NCBI RefSeq assembly: GCF_900116145.1
Contig: NZ_FPAB01000002.1
Span: 124,001 to 188,000 of the forward strand
Origin: Streptomyces harbinensis
GTDB lineage: Bacteria; Actinomycetota; Actinomycetes; Streptomycetales; Streptomycetaceae
Length of the DNA: 64,000 bases
Reading direction: 5' to 3'
In this document: positions 24,368-32,390 of the stretch, in pieces
How positions within the stretch are numbered: the first letter of the stretch is position 1
How the letters are laid out: the number at the start of each line of letters is the position of its first letter
Translations under genes and position numbers: made by a program
The notes under the pieces: model-generated
The model's input: only the letters and a program-made list of their open reading frames with translations
Databases searched by the model: none
What the model was told of the DNA's origin: nothing

Positions 24368-24387
24368 AGATTAAATATTAATTATCT
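24368..24387. promoter_or_regulatory. AT-only palindromic operator before sugar-acid operon
   Basis: AGATTAAATATTAATTATCT is a 20-bp near-palindrome containing only three G/C bases, in a region otherwise about 70% GC. It ends 36 bp before the SDR start codon, where the operon promoter should be. Likely the operator of a GntR-, IclR- or similar regulator that is not encoded in the window. Confidence 0.65.
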
Positions 24388-24462
24388 GACCGTGCCAAGA
24401 GGGTGCCGCACCCTGGCGAGATCGCCGTCACCCGGCCGCTGCCAAGCCCCGGGCGGGGATGG

Positions 24463-24600
24463 TTACGCTCCGAGCGCCTCGGCCGCGAGGGCGGTGCCCT
24501 GCACACGGGCCGCGATCTTGGCGAAGGCCACGTCCTGCGAGGTCACGGTGTCGTCGGCGAACGGGGCGAAGCCGGCGTCGTCGCAGGTGCCGAGCCGCGC
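24463..24600 (-). pseudogene. C-terminal fragment of a MetE-like (cobalamin-independent methionine synthase) protein
   Basis: A leftward frame ends GTCDDAGFAPFADDTVTSQD, then FAKIAARVQGTALAAEALG and TAA. The Asp-rich GFxPF turn and the A-K-x-x-A-R-V-x-G-T-x-L-A tail resemble the C-terminal end of MetE-like methyltransferases of actinobacteria. Sequence upstream of this point in the same frame is no longer protein-like and no start exists, so this is a decayed tail. The family call is tentative. Confidence 0.35.
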
Positions 24601-24829
24601 GAGGGGCGGGGCCGCCGGCCGGCACGGTGGGTGACCGGGGAGGACCGGGGAGGACCGGTGGCGCGCCCCTCGCCGCGGGCGCAGGATGGCCATGGCCGCA
24701 AGCCGCCGGAACGGATGGCGGCGGGCGCACCCACCGTGCTCCCGTGTCACCGCCACCTGATCGTCCGGGTGGGCCACGGCTGCCGTGGACCGGCATCGGC
24801 CGCGAGGGAGTGCGCAGGGAGGACCCGGC
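24601..24829. other. Non-coding gap with 11-bp inverted repeats
   Basis: Between the MetE-like remnant and the oxidoreductase gene. GCACGGTGGGT (24622-24632) and ACCCACCGTGC (24729-24739) are perfect inverted copies about 96 bp apart, with a short direct repeat GGGGAGGACC between them. They could be the ends of a small lost element or a long-range hairpin. No open frame here looks real. Confidence 0.35.
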
Positions 24830-25840
24830 ATGAACGAAGCCGCAGCGACGCCGACGACGATGCGAGCCGTCGTCGTCTCCGAGACCGGCGGCCCGGAAGC
24901 GCTCCGGGTGGCCACCGTTCCGGTGCCCGAGGTGCGGCCCGGCTGGGCGCGGATCGAGGTGAAGGCGTTCGGCGTCAACGAGTCCGAGGTTCTCACTCGA
25001 AAGGGTGAGTCGGATCCGGAGGTGACATACCCGCGCATCCCCGGTATCGAGGGCGTGGGAATCATCGACCTCGCGCCGCCGGACAGCGGGCTGCGCCCGG
25101 GGCAGCCGGTGGCGACCATGATGGGCGGCATGGGCCGGTCCTTCGACGGCTCGTACGCGCAGTACGTGACCGTCCCCGTCGGGCAGATCCTCCCGTTCGA
25201 GACCGAGCTGCCGTGGGAGGTGGTCGGCGCCCTGCCCGAGGTGTTCCAGACGGCCTACGGCTCCCTCACCGCGGGCCTCGGCCTCACCGCGGGCCAGACG
25301 CTGCTGATCCGCGGCGGCACCTCCGCGGTCGGGCTGAGCGCGGCCACCCTCGCGAAGGACCTCGGAGCCACCGTGCTGTCCACCTCCCGCAGCCCGGACC
25401 GGGCCGGGGACCTGCGGGCCGCGGGGGTCGACCACCCCCTGGCCGACGACGGGGCCATCGCCCTCCGGGTGCGGGAACTGGTGCCGGGCGGTGTCGACGC
25501 CGCGCTGGAGCTGGTGGGCGCTTCGGTGCTCGCCGACACCCTCCGCGCCGTCCGCCCGCAGGGCACCGTCTGCTTCACCGGAGCCCTGGCGGGACAGTGG
25601 ACGATCCGCGACTTCTCCCCGTTCATGCTCCCCGACCGGGTGCGGCTGACCAGCTACGGAGGCGAGGCCGCCGACCTGCCCGCGCAGGTCTTCCAGCGGC
25701 AGCTGCGAGCGATCGCCGAGGGACGGCTCCAGGCTCCGCTCGCGAAGGTCCACCGGGGCCTCGACCGGGTCCGCGACGCCCACGCCGGCCTCGAAGCCGG
25801 CACGACACCGGGCAAACACGTGGTGCTGCTCGACGACTGA
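24830..25840 (+). CDS. Zinc-independent medium-chain reductase, quinone oxidoreductase-like
   Basis: A 336-residue MDR-superfamily protein. It starts TMRAVVVSETGGPEALRVAT, the normal QOR opening, and the nucleotide-binding region RGGTSAVGLSAATLAKDLG is near 165. Cys/His ligands for catalytic and structural zinc are absent, so it is of the NADPH-dependent quinone/enoyl reductase type rather than an alcohol dehydrogenase. ATG with AGGGAGG upstream. Monocistronic, ending at a strong terminator facing the RHS gene. Confidence 0.85.
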   Translation: MNEAAATPTTMRAVVVSETGGPEALRVATVPVPEVRPGWARIEVKAFGVNESEVLTRKGESDPEVTYPRIPGIEGVGIIDLAPPDSGLRPGQPVATMMGGMGRSFDGSYAQYVTVPVGQILPFETELPWEVVGALPEVFQTAYGSLTAGLGLTAGQTLLIRGGTSAVGLSAATLAKDLGATVLSTSRSPDRAGDLRAAGVDHPLADDGAIALRVRELVPGGVDAALELVGASVLADTLRAVRPQGTVCFTGALAGQWTIRDFSPFMLPDRVRLTSYGGEAADLPAQVFQRQLRAIAEGRLQAPLAKVHRGLDRVRDAHAGLEAGTTPGKHVVLLDD

Positions 25841-25894
25841 GAAGACACATCCCCTGCCGTCGCCGCCCGGCGCGGGGCCGGACCAGGCGCGCGC

Positions 25895-25927
25895 CGGGCC
25901 CCGCCGGACTGTGCCCGGCGGGGCCCG
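25895..25927. terminator. Bidirectional hairpin terminator
   Basis: A perfect 13-bp stem (CGGGCCCCGCCGG / CCGGCGGGGCCCG) with loop ACTGTGC lies between the convergent oxidoreductase and RHS genes. Confidence 0.8.
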
Positions 25928-25941
25928 TGTTCACCGGAGCC

Positions 25942-28900
25942 TCAGTCGAAGTGGATGGTCTCCCGCCACACGATGTTGATCGGTACCCCACCCCGGTTCT
26001 GGGAGCCGGGGCCGTAGGCGTTCCACGGCGTGAGAGTACGGAGCAGGGAGTCCCAGTTCATGTTGTCCGAGACCTTGATGACGACCTCCGCCGTGCCGGC
26101 GTTGTGGTCGATGCTCTCCACGTGCACCCGGACGTTGTAGGACCCGAGTGCGGCGTAGGAGCTGTTACCTGTCCCCACCATGTAGTTGGCGATGTCCTCC
26201 GCCGCCTGCGCGGCCTGTTCGGGCAGGGTCTTGTCGCTGTTCTTGTATTTCCACTCCTCGCCCTCGAACAGCGTGCCCGGCTCGGCCCCGCCGAGTCGTT
26301 CCCTGAGCTTCTCCCGGACGATCTCCATGTGGTGGTGCTGCCGCACCTCCTCGGTGAACGCGTCCCCGCCCGTGAAATACCACTCCTCGGGGTTGTTGAA
26401 CCGGAGGAACTCGTCGATGATGTCGTACCCGTTCGGCCCGCCCTTCCGCTCCATCAGCCACGTGGCGAGCGGGCCGGCTCCGGTCACCTTGACCCACTGG
26501 CACAGGGCGTTGCAGCCGACCTCGGTCTCCCACGGCGCGGGCTTGCGCAGCGCGCTCTTCATCCCTGTGAAGGACGCGTTCCTGACCTGGTAGGTGGTCT
26601 TCTTGCGGGTCGGATTGCCGAGGTACTTCGTGTTCTTCTTCGCCGAGGGCTTGCCGAGTTGCTTCTTGATGCCCGAGCCGCCGGAGGCTTTCTTCTTCTT
26701 CGCCGAGGGTTTGCCCAGCTGCTTCCCGTACAGCCCGCTCGCGTCCGAGTACGCCAGCGGGTTGTTGTAGGCGTAGGCGTAGCCGTTCAGCTGCTGCGGA
26801 TTCCGGTGGTCCACCACCGGGTCCGCGGACAGGAAACGACCGGTGTCCGGGTCGTACTCACGCGCCCCCAGGCCGACCAGGCCGGTGTCCTTGTCGTCCG
26901 TGCCGTTCGCGAAGGTACGGCCGCCGGGCCACTCGCCGCCCGACTGCTCGCCCCGGAGCCCGCCGAACGGCAGGGTCCGCCGCTGCACCAGCGCCTGGCT
27001 GTCCGCGTGCACGGCCAGCTGCCCGGTGCCGTGCTGGTCGGCGATGCTGAACGACACCTGCCGGTCGTCACCGATCACGGCGAGATGCCCGCCGCCCAGA
27101 TCGAGGTGGCGGGTCGCCACCGCCCGGTCGCCGCCGGCCGGGACCGTCACCTCGGTGTCGCCCAGGTACAGCGTGGTGCCCGAGGCGGTCCGGCCGATCA
27201 GCCGGTTGCCGTCCGCGTCGTACACATAGGAGGCGGTGCCGCCGTCCGAGCCCTTCACCTCGGTCACCCGGCCCTCGGCGCTCCAGGTCAGCTCCTGGTC
27301 GACCGCGCCACCCGCCCGCGTGACGGTGTTGCCCGCCGCGTCGTAGGCGTAGCTGAGGGAGACCGGATCGGTCCCGGTGCCCTCGACACCCAGCAGCGCG
27401 CCGGGCCGGTCCTCGGCGTACCGGTAGGTGCGCGTCGTCCCCTGCTCGTGGCGGGTCTCGGTGAGCCGGTTGCCGGAGGTGTCGTAGGTGTAGGAGTGGT
27501 GGTACGGGGCCGGGCCACCCACCGTGGCCGCGCTGCCGGAGTCCGCGCAGCCCGTGGTGTCCTGCGTCCAGGCGTCGGTCAGCCGCCGCAGATGGTCGTA
27601 GGCGAAGCACTGGGTGTCGGTGCCGCCGCGCGCGACATCGGCGATGGACAGGACGTTGCCCGCCTGGTCGTAGGAGTACGTCTCGTGGCGGTCGACGCCC
27701 GGCTGGTCCTCCCGGTCCAGCCGGGTGGTGCGCAGCCGCTGCGTGCCCCACTCGTAGGTGTTGGTGACAAAGGACCGCTTCCCGTCCGCGCGGCCCAGGG
27801 CGAAGCGCAGCGGCTTGCCGGTGAGGCTGTACGTCACCTCGCTGGTGACGCCCAGCGGCCCGGTGGAGGCGACCGGCCGCAGCGTGCCGTCCTCGTATGT
27901 GAAGGTCACGCTCTGGCCGGGCAGGGACCCGGCGGCCGGCAGCCCGATACTGCGGATCTCACCGGACGCGTCGTACTGCGTGGTCGACACATAACCGCCG
28001 GCCAGCGCGCCCTCGGACTCCGGGATGACGACCCGGCTGCGCAGCGGCCGGTAGAGCTTGTCGTAGGTCATGACCTCCGACACATAGGCTTCGCCGTCCT
28101 CGTAGCGGATGCTGCGCCCCAACTGCCCCTGGGCACCGGGCACGGTGTCGTACTCCCAGCGGGCCAGCAGGGTGCCGTCGGCGGTGTCCTCGCGCAGTTC
28201 GGTCTGCCGTCCCATGCCGTCGTACCCGTACACCAGGGTCTGCCCCCGGTCGTCCGTGATCGAGACGGTGTGGCCCCGTTCGTCGAACTCCGTGGTCCGG
28301 GTGCCGGTGTGCGGGCCGGTCGAGGAGATCTGCTGCCCCACCTGGTCGTAGCGGTAGGTCCAGGTGCTGCCCGCGGGGTCGGTGACTTCGGCGAGGCGGC
28401 CGTGCCGGTTGTAGGTGTAGTGGGTGCTGTCGTAGCCGGAGTCCGCGTCGCGCCCGTGGTGGTGGCGGACCTCGACGGGTTCGCCGAGCGCGTTGACGAG
28501 GGTGGTGACGGTGGTGGCCCCCTCGGGCGGGACGACGGTGGCGCGGTCGCCGCCGTGGAGGGTGCGGGTGGCGGCCAGGACGGTGCCGCCGTCGCCGTCG
28601 CCGGCCATCACGGTGGACTCGGTCTCCCGGCCGAGACCGTCGTAGCGGTGCCGGGTCTGGGACTCGACGACCGACTCGTCCGCGGGCAGGAACACCTCCT
28701 GGGCGGGCGCCCCGGTGGTGTAGTAGGTCGCGAACGTCTTGGCCGTCAGGCCGCGCTCGTCGTAGAAGATGTCGGTCAGCAGCCGGCCGCCGTCCGGGCC
28801 GGGGGCCTGGGTCTGGCGCTCGCGCAGGAAGCCGTCGTACAGGACGTAGGAGGTGTCCTGGAGGCCCCGGTTGCCGATGGTGCGGGTGCCCACGGCCACC

Positions 28901-31900
28901 GGCTGGTCCTCGGCGATCCGGTAGGTGTAGGCGAGGCTGGGCAGTTGCCCGGTGCTGCGGTCGGGCAGCCACACCGCGGTCATCCGGCCCAGCGCGTCGT
29001 GGGTGTACGTGGTGGTGTTGCCGTTGGTGTCGGTCAGCCGCTCGGGCAGTCCGCGCAGCCCGTCCAGCCGGGTGATCCGCCGCTGGGCGGTGGTGGCGTC
29101 GCCGGCGACGGCGGGCGGGGTGGTCTCGGTGACGGTGTCCGGGATGCCGGTGGCGGGGGAGTACGCGGTGGTGACGGTCAGTCCGTCGCCGCGCGGGACC
29201 CGGACCGGGGCGCCGTCGCCGGTGACGGTGACGTCGGCGGTGATGTCGGTCGCGGCGGTGACCCGGCCGTAGCGGTCGTGGACGGTGCCGGACTCGACGT
29301 AGCGCGCCGTCGTGCCGTCGTGCTCGTGCAGGACCGCCGTGGCGGTCGGGTTCCCGGTGGTCGGCGCGTCGCCGTAGCCGAGGCCGTCGTAGGCGTACCG
29401 GATGTCGCTGGTGACGTCCTCGGCCCGGTCCGGGGTGGCGGAGCAGCGGCCGGCCACCGCCTCCTCGCGGGCGACGGCGCCGAGGATGTTGCGCTCGGTG
29501 CTGGTGGCGTACGTGGTGCGGACGCACTGCTCGTCGCCGGTGACGGCGGTGTCCCCGGTGTTGTCGGTCTCGACGACCCGGCCGGCCACCGTGTCGTAGC
29601 GGAAGGACTGTTCGGTGATCCGCCACCGCTGCCCCGCCCCGTCGTCCAGCGAGGTCCACGAGGTGCGGTGCGCGTCGTCGGTGAAGGCCGCCCGCAGCGT
29701 GCCCCAGTCGCGCTTGTGCTCGGCGGTCTGGTGGTGCCAGGGCCGGCTGACGGTCTTGGCCAGGACATCGCCGCCGGCGCCCGAGAAACTGACGGTCTTG
29801 TAGGGGTAGCCGGCCAGTACCGGGTGGTCGGTGAGCGGATCGCCCTCACCGGGGCCCAGCGCCACGGTGACGGACCGGGTGCCGCCCGAGGAGTTGCTGC
29901 GGTCACCGTCCATGCCGCGCAGGAAGTAGGTGTCCTCCTGGGTGGCGGTGCCGGTCTGGCCGCCGGTGGTGACCCGGACCTGGCCGTAGCCGCGCCACTG
30001 GGACCAGGTCTTCTCCTTCTCCGGCACCATGCCGTTGTCGTCGTCCCAGTGCCAGGCCGCCCCGCCCAGGTACTGGTAGCGGGTGACCTGGTCGGGTGCG
30101 CCGCCGGTGCGGTCGGTGCCGGTGACCGAGGTGGTCACGTACTTGTTGAACCAGTGCAGTTCGGGATCGTGGTGCGGGCCGCCCGCCAGGTACTGCGGGA
30201 AGCAGCGGGTGGTGTTGGACGCCGGGCTCGGCAGCGAGCCCGCGTCGCAGGCCGGGGCCGAGTAGCCGACGTCGAGCTGGCCGCCGACCTCGTCGGCGAC
30301 GGTGGACAGCCTGGACTTGATGAACGGCGCGTACCCGTCACCGCTGCGGTCGAGCCGGTTGGCCAGCTGGGTGTAGCCGAAGGTGACCGGCGGCAGGGTG
30401 ATGGGCTGCGCGGCGCTGTGCCCGGTGTGCGTCACCGAGTCCAGGAGCAGCTGGTAGTCGACGTCGGCGGTGCCCCAGTGGTGGTCGAGTTCCCAGGAGT
30501 CGACGGCCCGGTACGCGGTGCCCGAGCGGACCTCGGTGGTGACGCCGGTGAGCCGGTGGGTGGTGAAGAAGGTCGGGCTGAACCGTCCGGCGTCGCAGTC
30601 CTCGCCGGGCGCGCAGTGGAGGTCCCACGGGGTGTCGTACCAGTACCGCGGGTTCTTGTCGATGTCCGAGCAGTCGGCGCCGCCGCCGGGCAGGCAGCGG
30701 TCGCCGTTGGTGAACCGCACCCGGGCGAGCGGGGCGCCGTCCAGCACGGTGTCCTCGGTCAGGCCGTACTCGGCGCGGACCAGGGTGCCGCCGCGGGTGT
30801 AGCGGGTGTTGTTCTTTTCGTCCAGGAACCGGCCGTAGGAGTTCTCCTCGCGGTCGTAGTAGTAGGTCAGGACGTTGCCGCGGGTGTCGATGACGTAGTC
30901 CAGGTTCCAGCGCCAGGCCTGCTGGCACCAGGAGTCCTTCAGCGGGGTGGCGCGGCACGGGTCGGAGCCGTCGGTGCCGTAGACCGGCACGGTCCACGTG
31001 GAGTCGGTGACCGGGTCGCCGCTGCTCCAGCCGGGCAGCCGGTGGTAGCCGAAGTGGTACCGGACGCCGTCGGGGTCGGTGAGCCGCCAGTACTCGTTGT
31101 CGTTGTCGCCGTTGGCCCGCGCGCTGTCGGTGAGGCGTTCGATGACGGTGCCGTTGTCGTTCCGGAGTTTCCAGCGGTCCCGGCCGGCCGGGACGAGTTC
31201 GCCGGCCTCGCCGTTGAACGAGATGTAGGCGTTGTCGTGGTCCCAGCACAGGTCGGCGATCTTCACGCCGTCGCCGTTCTCGACGTCGTCGTAGCCGCAC
31301 TGCTTGTACTTGCGCTCGATGTAGCCCGGCCACAGGTCGAAGCCGTCACCGATCCAGGAGCCCTGGTTGTTGGTGCCGCCGGTCCGGCCGTCGATGCTGC
31401 CGGAGGAGTAGGACAGGCCCAGGTCGGGGGCCAGGCCGCCGGGCACCTCGGGGGCGGGGAAGTCGTAGGACCAGGTGAACGCGCCGGAGTTGAGGTCGGT
31501 GCTCCAGGTGGCGGACGCCGCCAGGTCGGTGGCCTGGTAGGAGCCCTGCTCGCTCTCCTCCTCGGCCGCGGCGGCCAGCACCAGCGGCTCGCCGGCCGGC
31601 AGTTCCAGGGCGGTGGCGGTGAGCGCCTGCCGGCGGGTGTCGTTGGCGGCCGGTACGGGTTCGCCGCGCCGGCACTCGGCGCGTTCCGGGCTGGTCAGGG
31701 CGCAGGCCGGGAGCGCCACCAGGCCCAGCCGGGCGCCGTACCCGCCGCCGTAGTCGCGGGCGATCGCGGAGTAGTCGAGCGTCAGGTCGGCGGTGGCCGT
31801 GCCGGTGGCGGAGGCGGCCAGCGGCACGGGCGCGTTCCCGGTCTCGGCGGTGACGGTGAGCAGCGGGCCGGCCAGGCCCAGCGCGGCGGCGTCCGCCGGT

Positions 31901-32250
31901 TCGTGGACGGTGACCTCGGCGGTCAGCGGCGTGTCGGTGGCGGCCAGCGTGACCGGCAGCCCGAGCGCGCCGGCCGGCAGCCGCAGCGGCCCGGGCCCGG
32001 CGTCGAGGGTGATGGCGGCGGTGCCCGTGCCGTACGCGGTGGGTTCGGGCGGTGGGACGGGTTCGGCGGTGCTGCCGGGCCGGGGCAGGACGGGCAGTCC
32101 GTCGGTGCCCGGCACGCTGGTCTCCGCGTCGGGCAGGTCCGGTGGGCCGGCGGCCAGCGCGGGGCCGGCGCCGGTGGACAGCAGGGCGCCGGTCATGACC
32201 GACGCCAGCGCGGCGCTCAGCCAGCGCGAGGGCAGGGGTATGCGCGTCAT
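25942..32250 (-). CDS. Secreted RHS/YD-repeat protein with polymorphic C-terminal tip
   Basis: A 2102-residue exported protein. A signal peptide (about 1-33) leads to an N-terminal beta-rich region, then many YD/RHS repeats (for example YTHDALGRMTAVW, YGYDGMGRQTELR, YDQAGNVLSI) through about residue 1800. The hyperconserved core end GAREYDPDTGRFLSADPV precedes NPLAYSDASGLYG, after which a unique tail of about 260 residues begins. The tail opens with a duplicated KQLGKPSAKK linker and ends in a domain I cannot assign (DNMNWDSLL, IVWRETIHFD). This is the layout of RHS toxins, in which the core encloses a C-terminal effector. Tail DNA is less GC-rich than the core. No small immunity gene follows: the next gene is convergent. 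It is 140 bp downstream of the LamG protein gene. Confidence 0.85.
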   Translation of the reverse strand: MTRIPLPSRWLSAALASVMTGALLSTGAGPALAAGPPDLPDAETSVPGTDGLPVLPRPGSTAEPVPPPEPTAYGTGTAAITLDAGPGPLRLPAGALGLPVTLAATDTPLTAEVTVHEPADAAALGLAGPLLTVTAETGNAPVPLAASATGTATADLTLDYSAIARDYGGGYGARLGLVALPACALTSPERAECRRGEPVPAANDTRRQALTATALELPAGEPLVLAAAAEEESEQGSYQATDLAASATWSTDLNSGAFTWSYDFPAPEVPGGLAPDLGLSYSSGSIDGRTGGTNNQGSWIGDGFDLWPGYIERKYKQCGYDDVENGDGVKIADLCWDHDNAYISFNGEAGELVPAGRDRWKLRNDNGTVIERLTDSARANGDNDNEYWRLTDPDGVRYHFGYHRLPGWSSGDPVTDSTWTVPVYGTDGSDPCRATPLKDSWCQQAWRWNLDYVIDTRGNVLTYYYDREENSYGRFLDEKNNTRYTRGGTLVRAEYGLTEDTVLDGAPLARVRFTNGDRCLPGGGADCSDIDKNPRYWYDTPWDLHCAPGEDCDAGRFSPTFFTTHRLTGVTTEVRSGTAYRAVDSWELDHHWGTADVDYQLLLDSVTHTGHSAAQPITLPPVTFGYTQLANRLDRSGDGYAPFIKSRLSTVADEVGGQLDVGYSAPACDAGSLPSPASNTTRCFPQYLAGGPHHDPELHWFNKYVTTSVTGTDRTGGAPDQVTRYQYLGGAAWHWDDDNGMVPEKEKTWSQWRGYGQVRVTTGGQTGTATQEDTYFLRGMDGDRSNSSGGTRSVTVALGPGEGDPLTDHPVLAGYPYKTVSFSGAGGDVLAKTVSRPWHHQTAEHKRDWGTLRAAFTDDAHRTSWTSLDDGAGQRWRITEQSFRYDTVAGRVVETDNTGDTAVTGDEQCVRTTYATSTERNILGAVAREEAVAGRCSATPDRAEDVTSDIRYAYDGLGYGDAPTTGNPTATAVLHEHDGTTARYVESGTVHDRYGRVTAATDITADVTVTGDGAPVRVPRGDGLTVTTAYSPATGIPDTVTETTPPAVAGDATTAQRRITRLDGLRGLPERLTDTNGNTTTYTHDALGRMTAVWLPDRSTGQLPSLAYTYRIAEDQPVAVGTRTIGNRGLQDTSYVLYDGFLRERQTQAPGPDGGRLLTDIFYDERGLTAKTFATYYTTGAPAQEVFLPADESVVESQTRHRYDGLGRETESTVMAGDGDGGTVLAATRTLHGGDRATVVPPEGATTVTTLVNALGEPVEVRHHHGRDADSGYDSTHYTYNRHGRLAEVTDPAGSTWTYRYDQVGQQISSTGPHTGTRTTEFDERGHTVSITDDRGQTLVYGYDGMGRQTELREDTADGTLLARWEYDTVPGAQGQLGRSIRYEDGEAYVSEVMTYDKLYRPLRSRVVIPESEGALAGGYVSTTQYDASGEIRSIGLPAAGSLPGQSVTFTYEDGTLRPVASTGPLGVTSEVTYSLTGKPLRFALGRADGKRSFVTNTYEWGTQRLRTTRLDREDQPGVDRHETYSYDQAGNVLSIADVARGGTDTQCFAYDHLRRLTDAWTQDTTGCADSGSAATVGGPAPYHHSYTYDTSGNRLTETRHEQGTTRTYRYAEDRPGALLGVEGTGTDPVSLSYAYDAAGNTVTRAGGAVDQELTWSAEGRVTEVKGSDGGTASYVYDADGNRLIGRTASGTTLYLGDTEVTVPAGGDRAVATRHLDLGGGHLAVIGDDRQVSFSIADQHGTGQLAVHADSQALVQRRTLPFGGLRGEQSGGEWPGGRTFANGTDDKDTGLVGLGAREYDPDTGRFLSADPVVDHRNPQQLNGYAYAYNNPLAYSDASGLYGKQLGKPSAKKKKASGGSGIKKQLGKPSAKKNTKYLGNPTRKKTTYQVRNASFTGMKSALRKPAPWETEVGCNALCQWVKVTGAGPLATWLMERKGGPNGYDIIDEFLRFNNPEEWYFTGGDAFTEEVRQHHHMEIVREKLRERLGGAEPGTLFEGEEWKYKNSDKTLPEQAAQAAEDIANYMVGTGNSSYAALGSYNVRVHVESIDHNAGTAEVVIKVSDNMNWDSLLRTLTPWNAYGPGSQNRGGVPINIVWRETIHFD

Positions 32251-32348
32251 CGGGCAGGGATTCCTTCGGGGTCGGCGCACGGGGCGCGGATCGGGGCGGC
32301 GCGGGGCGGGACGCGGCGAGGGGCGGGGGCGTGGGCGACGGCGGGGGG

Positions 32349-32380
32349 GGGTGGGGGCGGGCACGGTCCCGCCCCCACCC
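32349..32380. terminator. Intercistronic hairpin between LamG and RHS genes
   Basis: A perfect 13-bp stem (GGGTGGGGGCGGG / CCCGCCCCCACCC) with a 6-nt loop, 11 bp after the LamG gene stop and 99 bp before the RHS start. It could end the upstream transcript or reduce read-through into the RHS gene. Confidence 0.65.
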
Positions 32381-32390
32381 ACCCGGTCGG

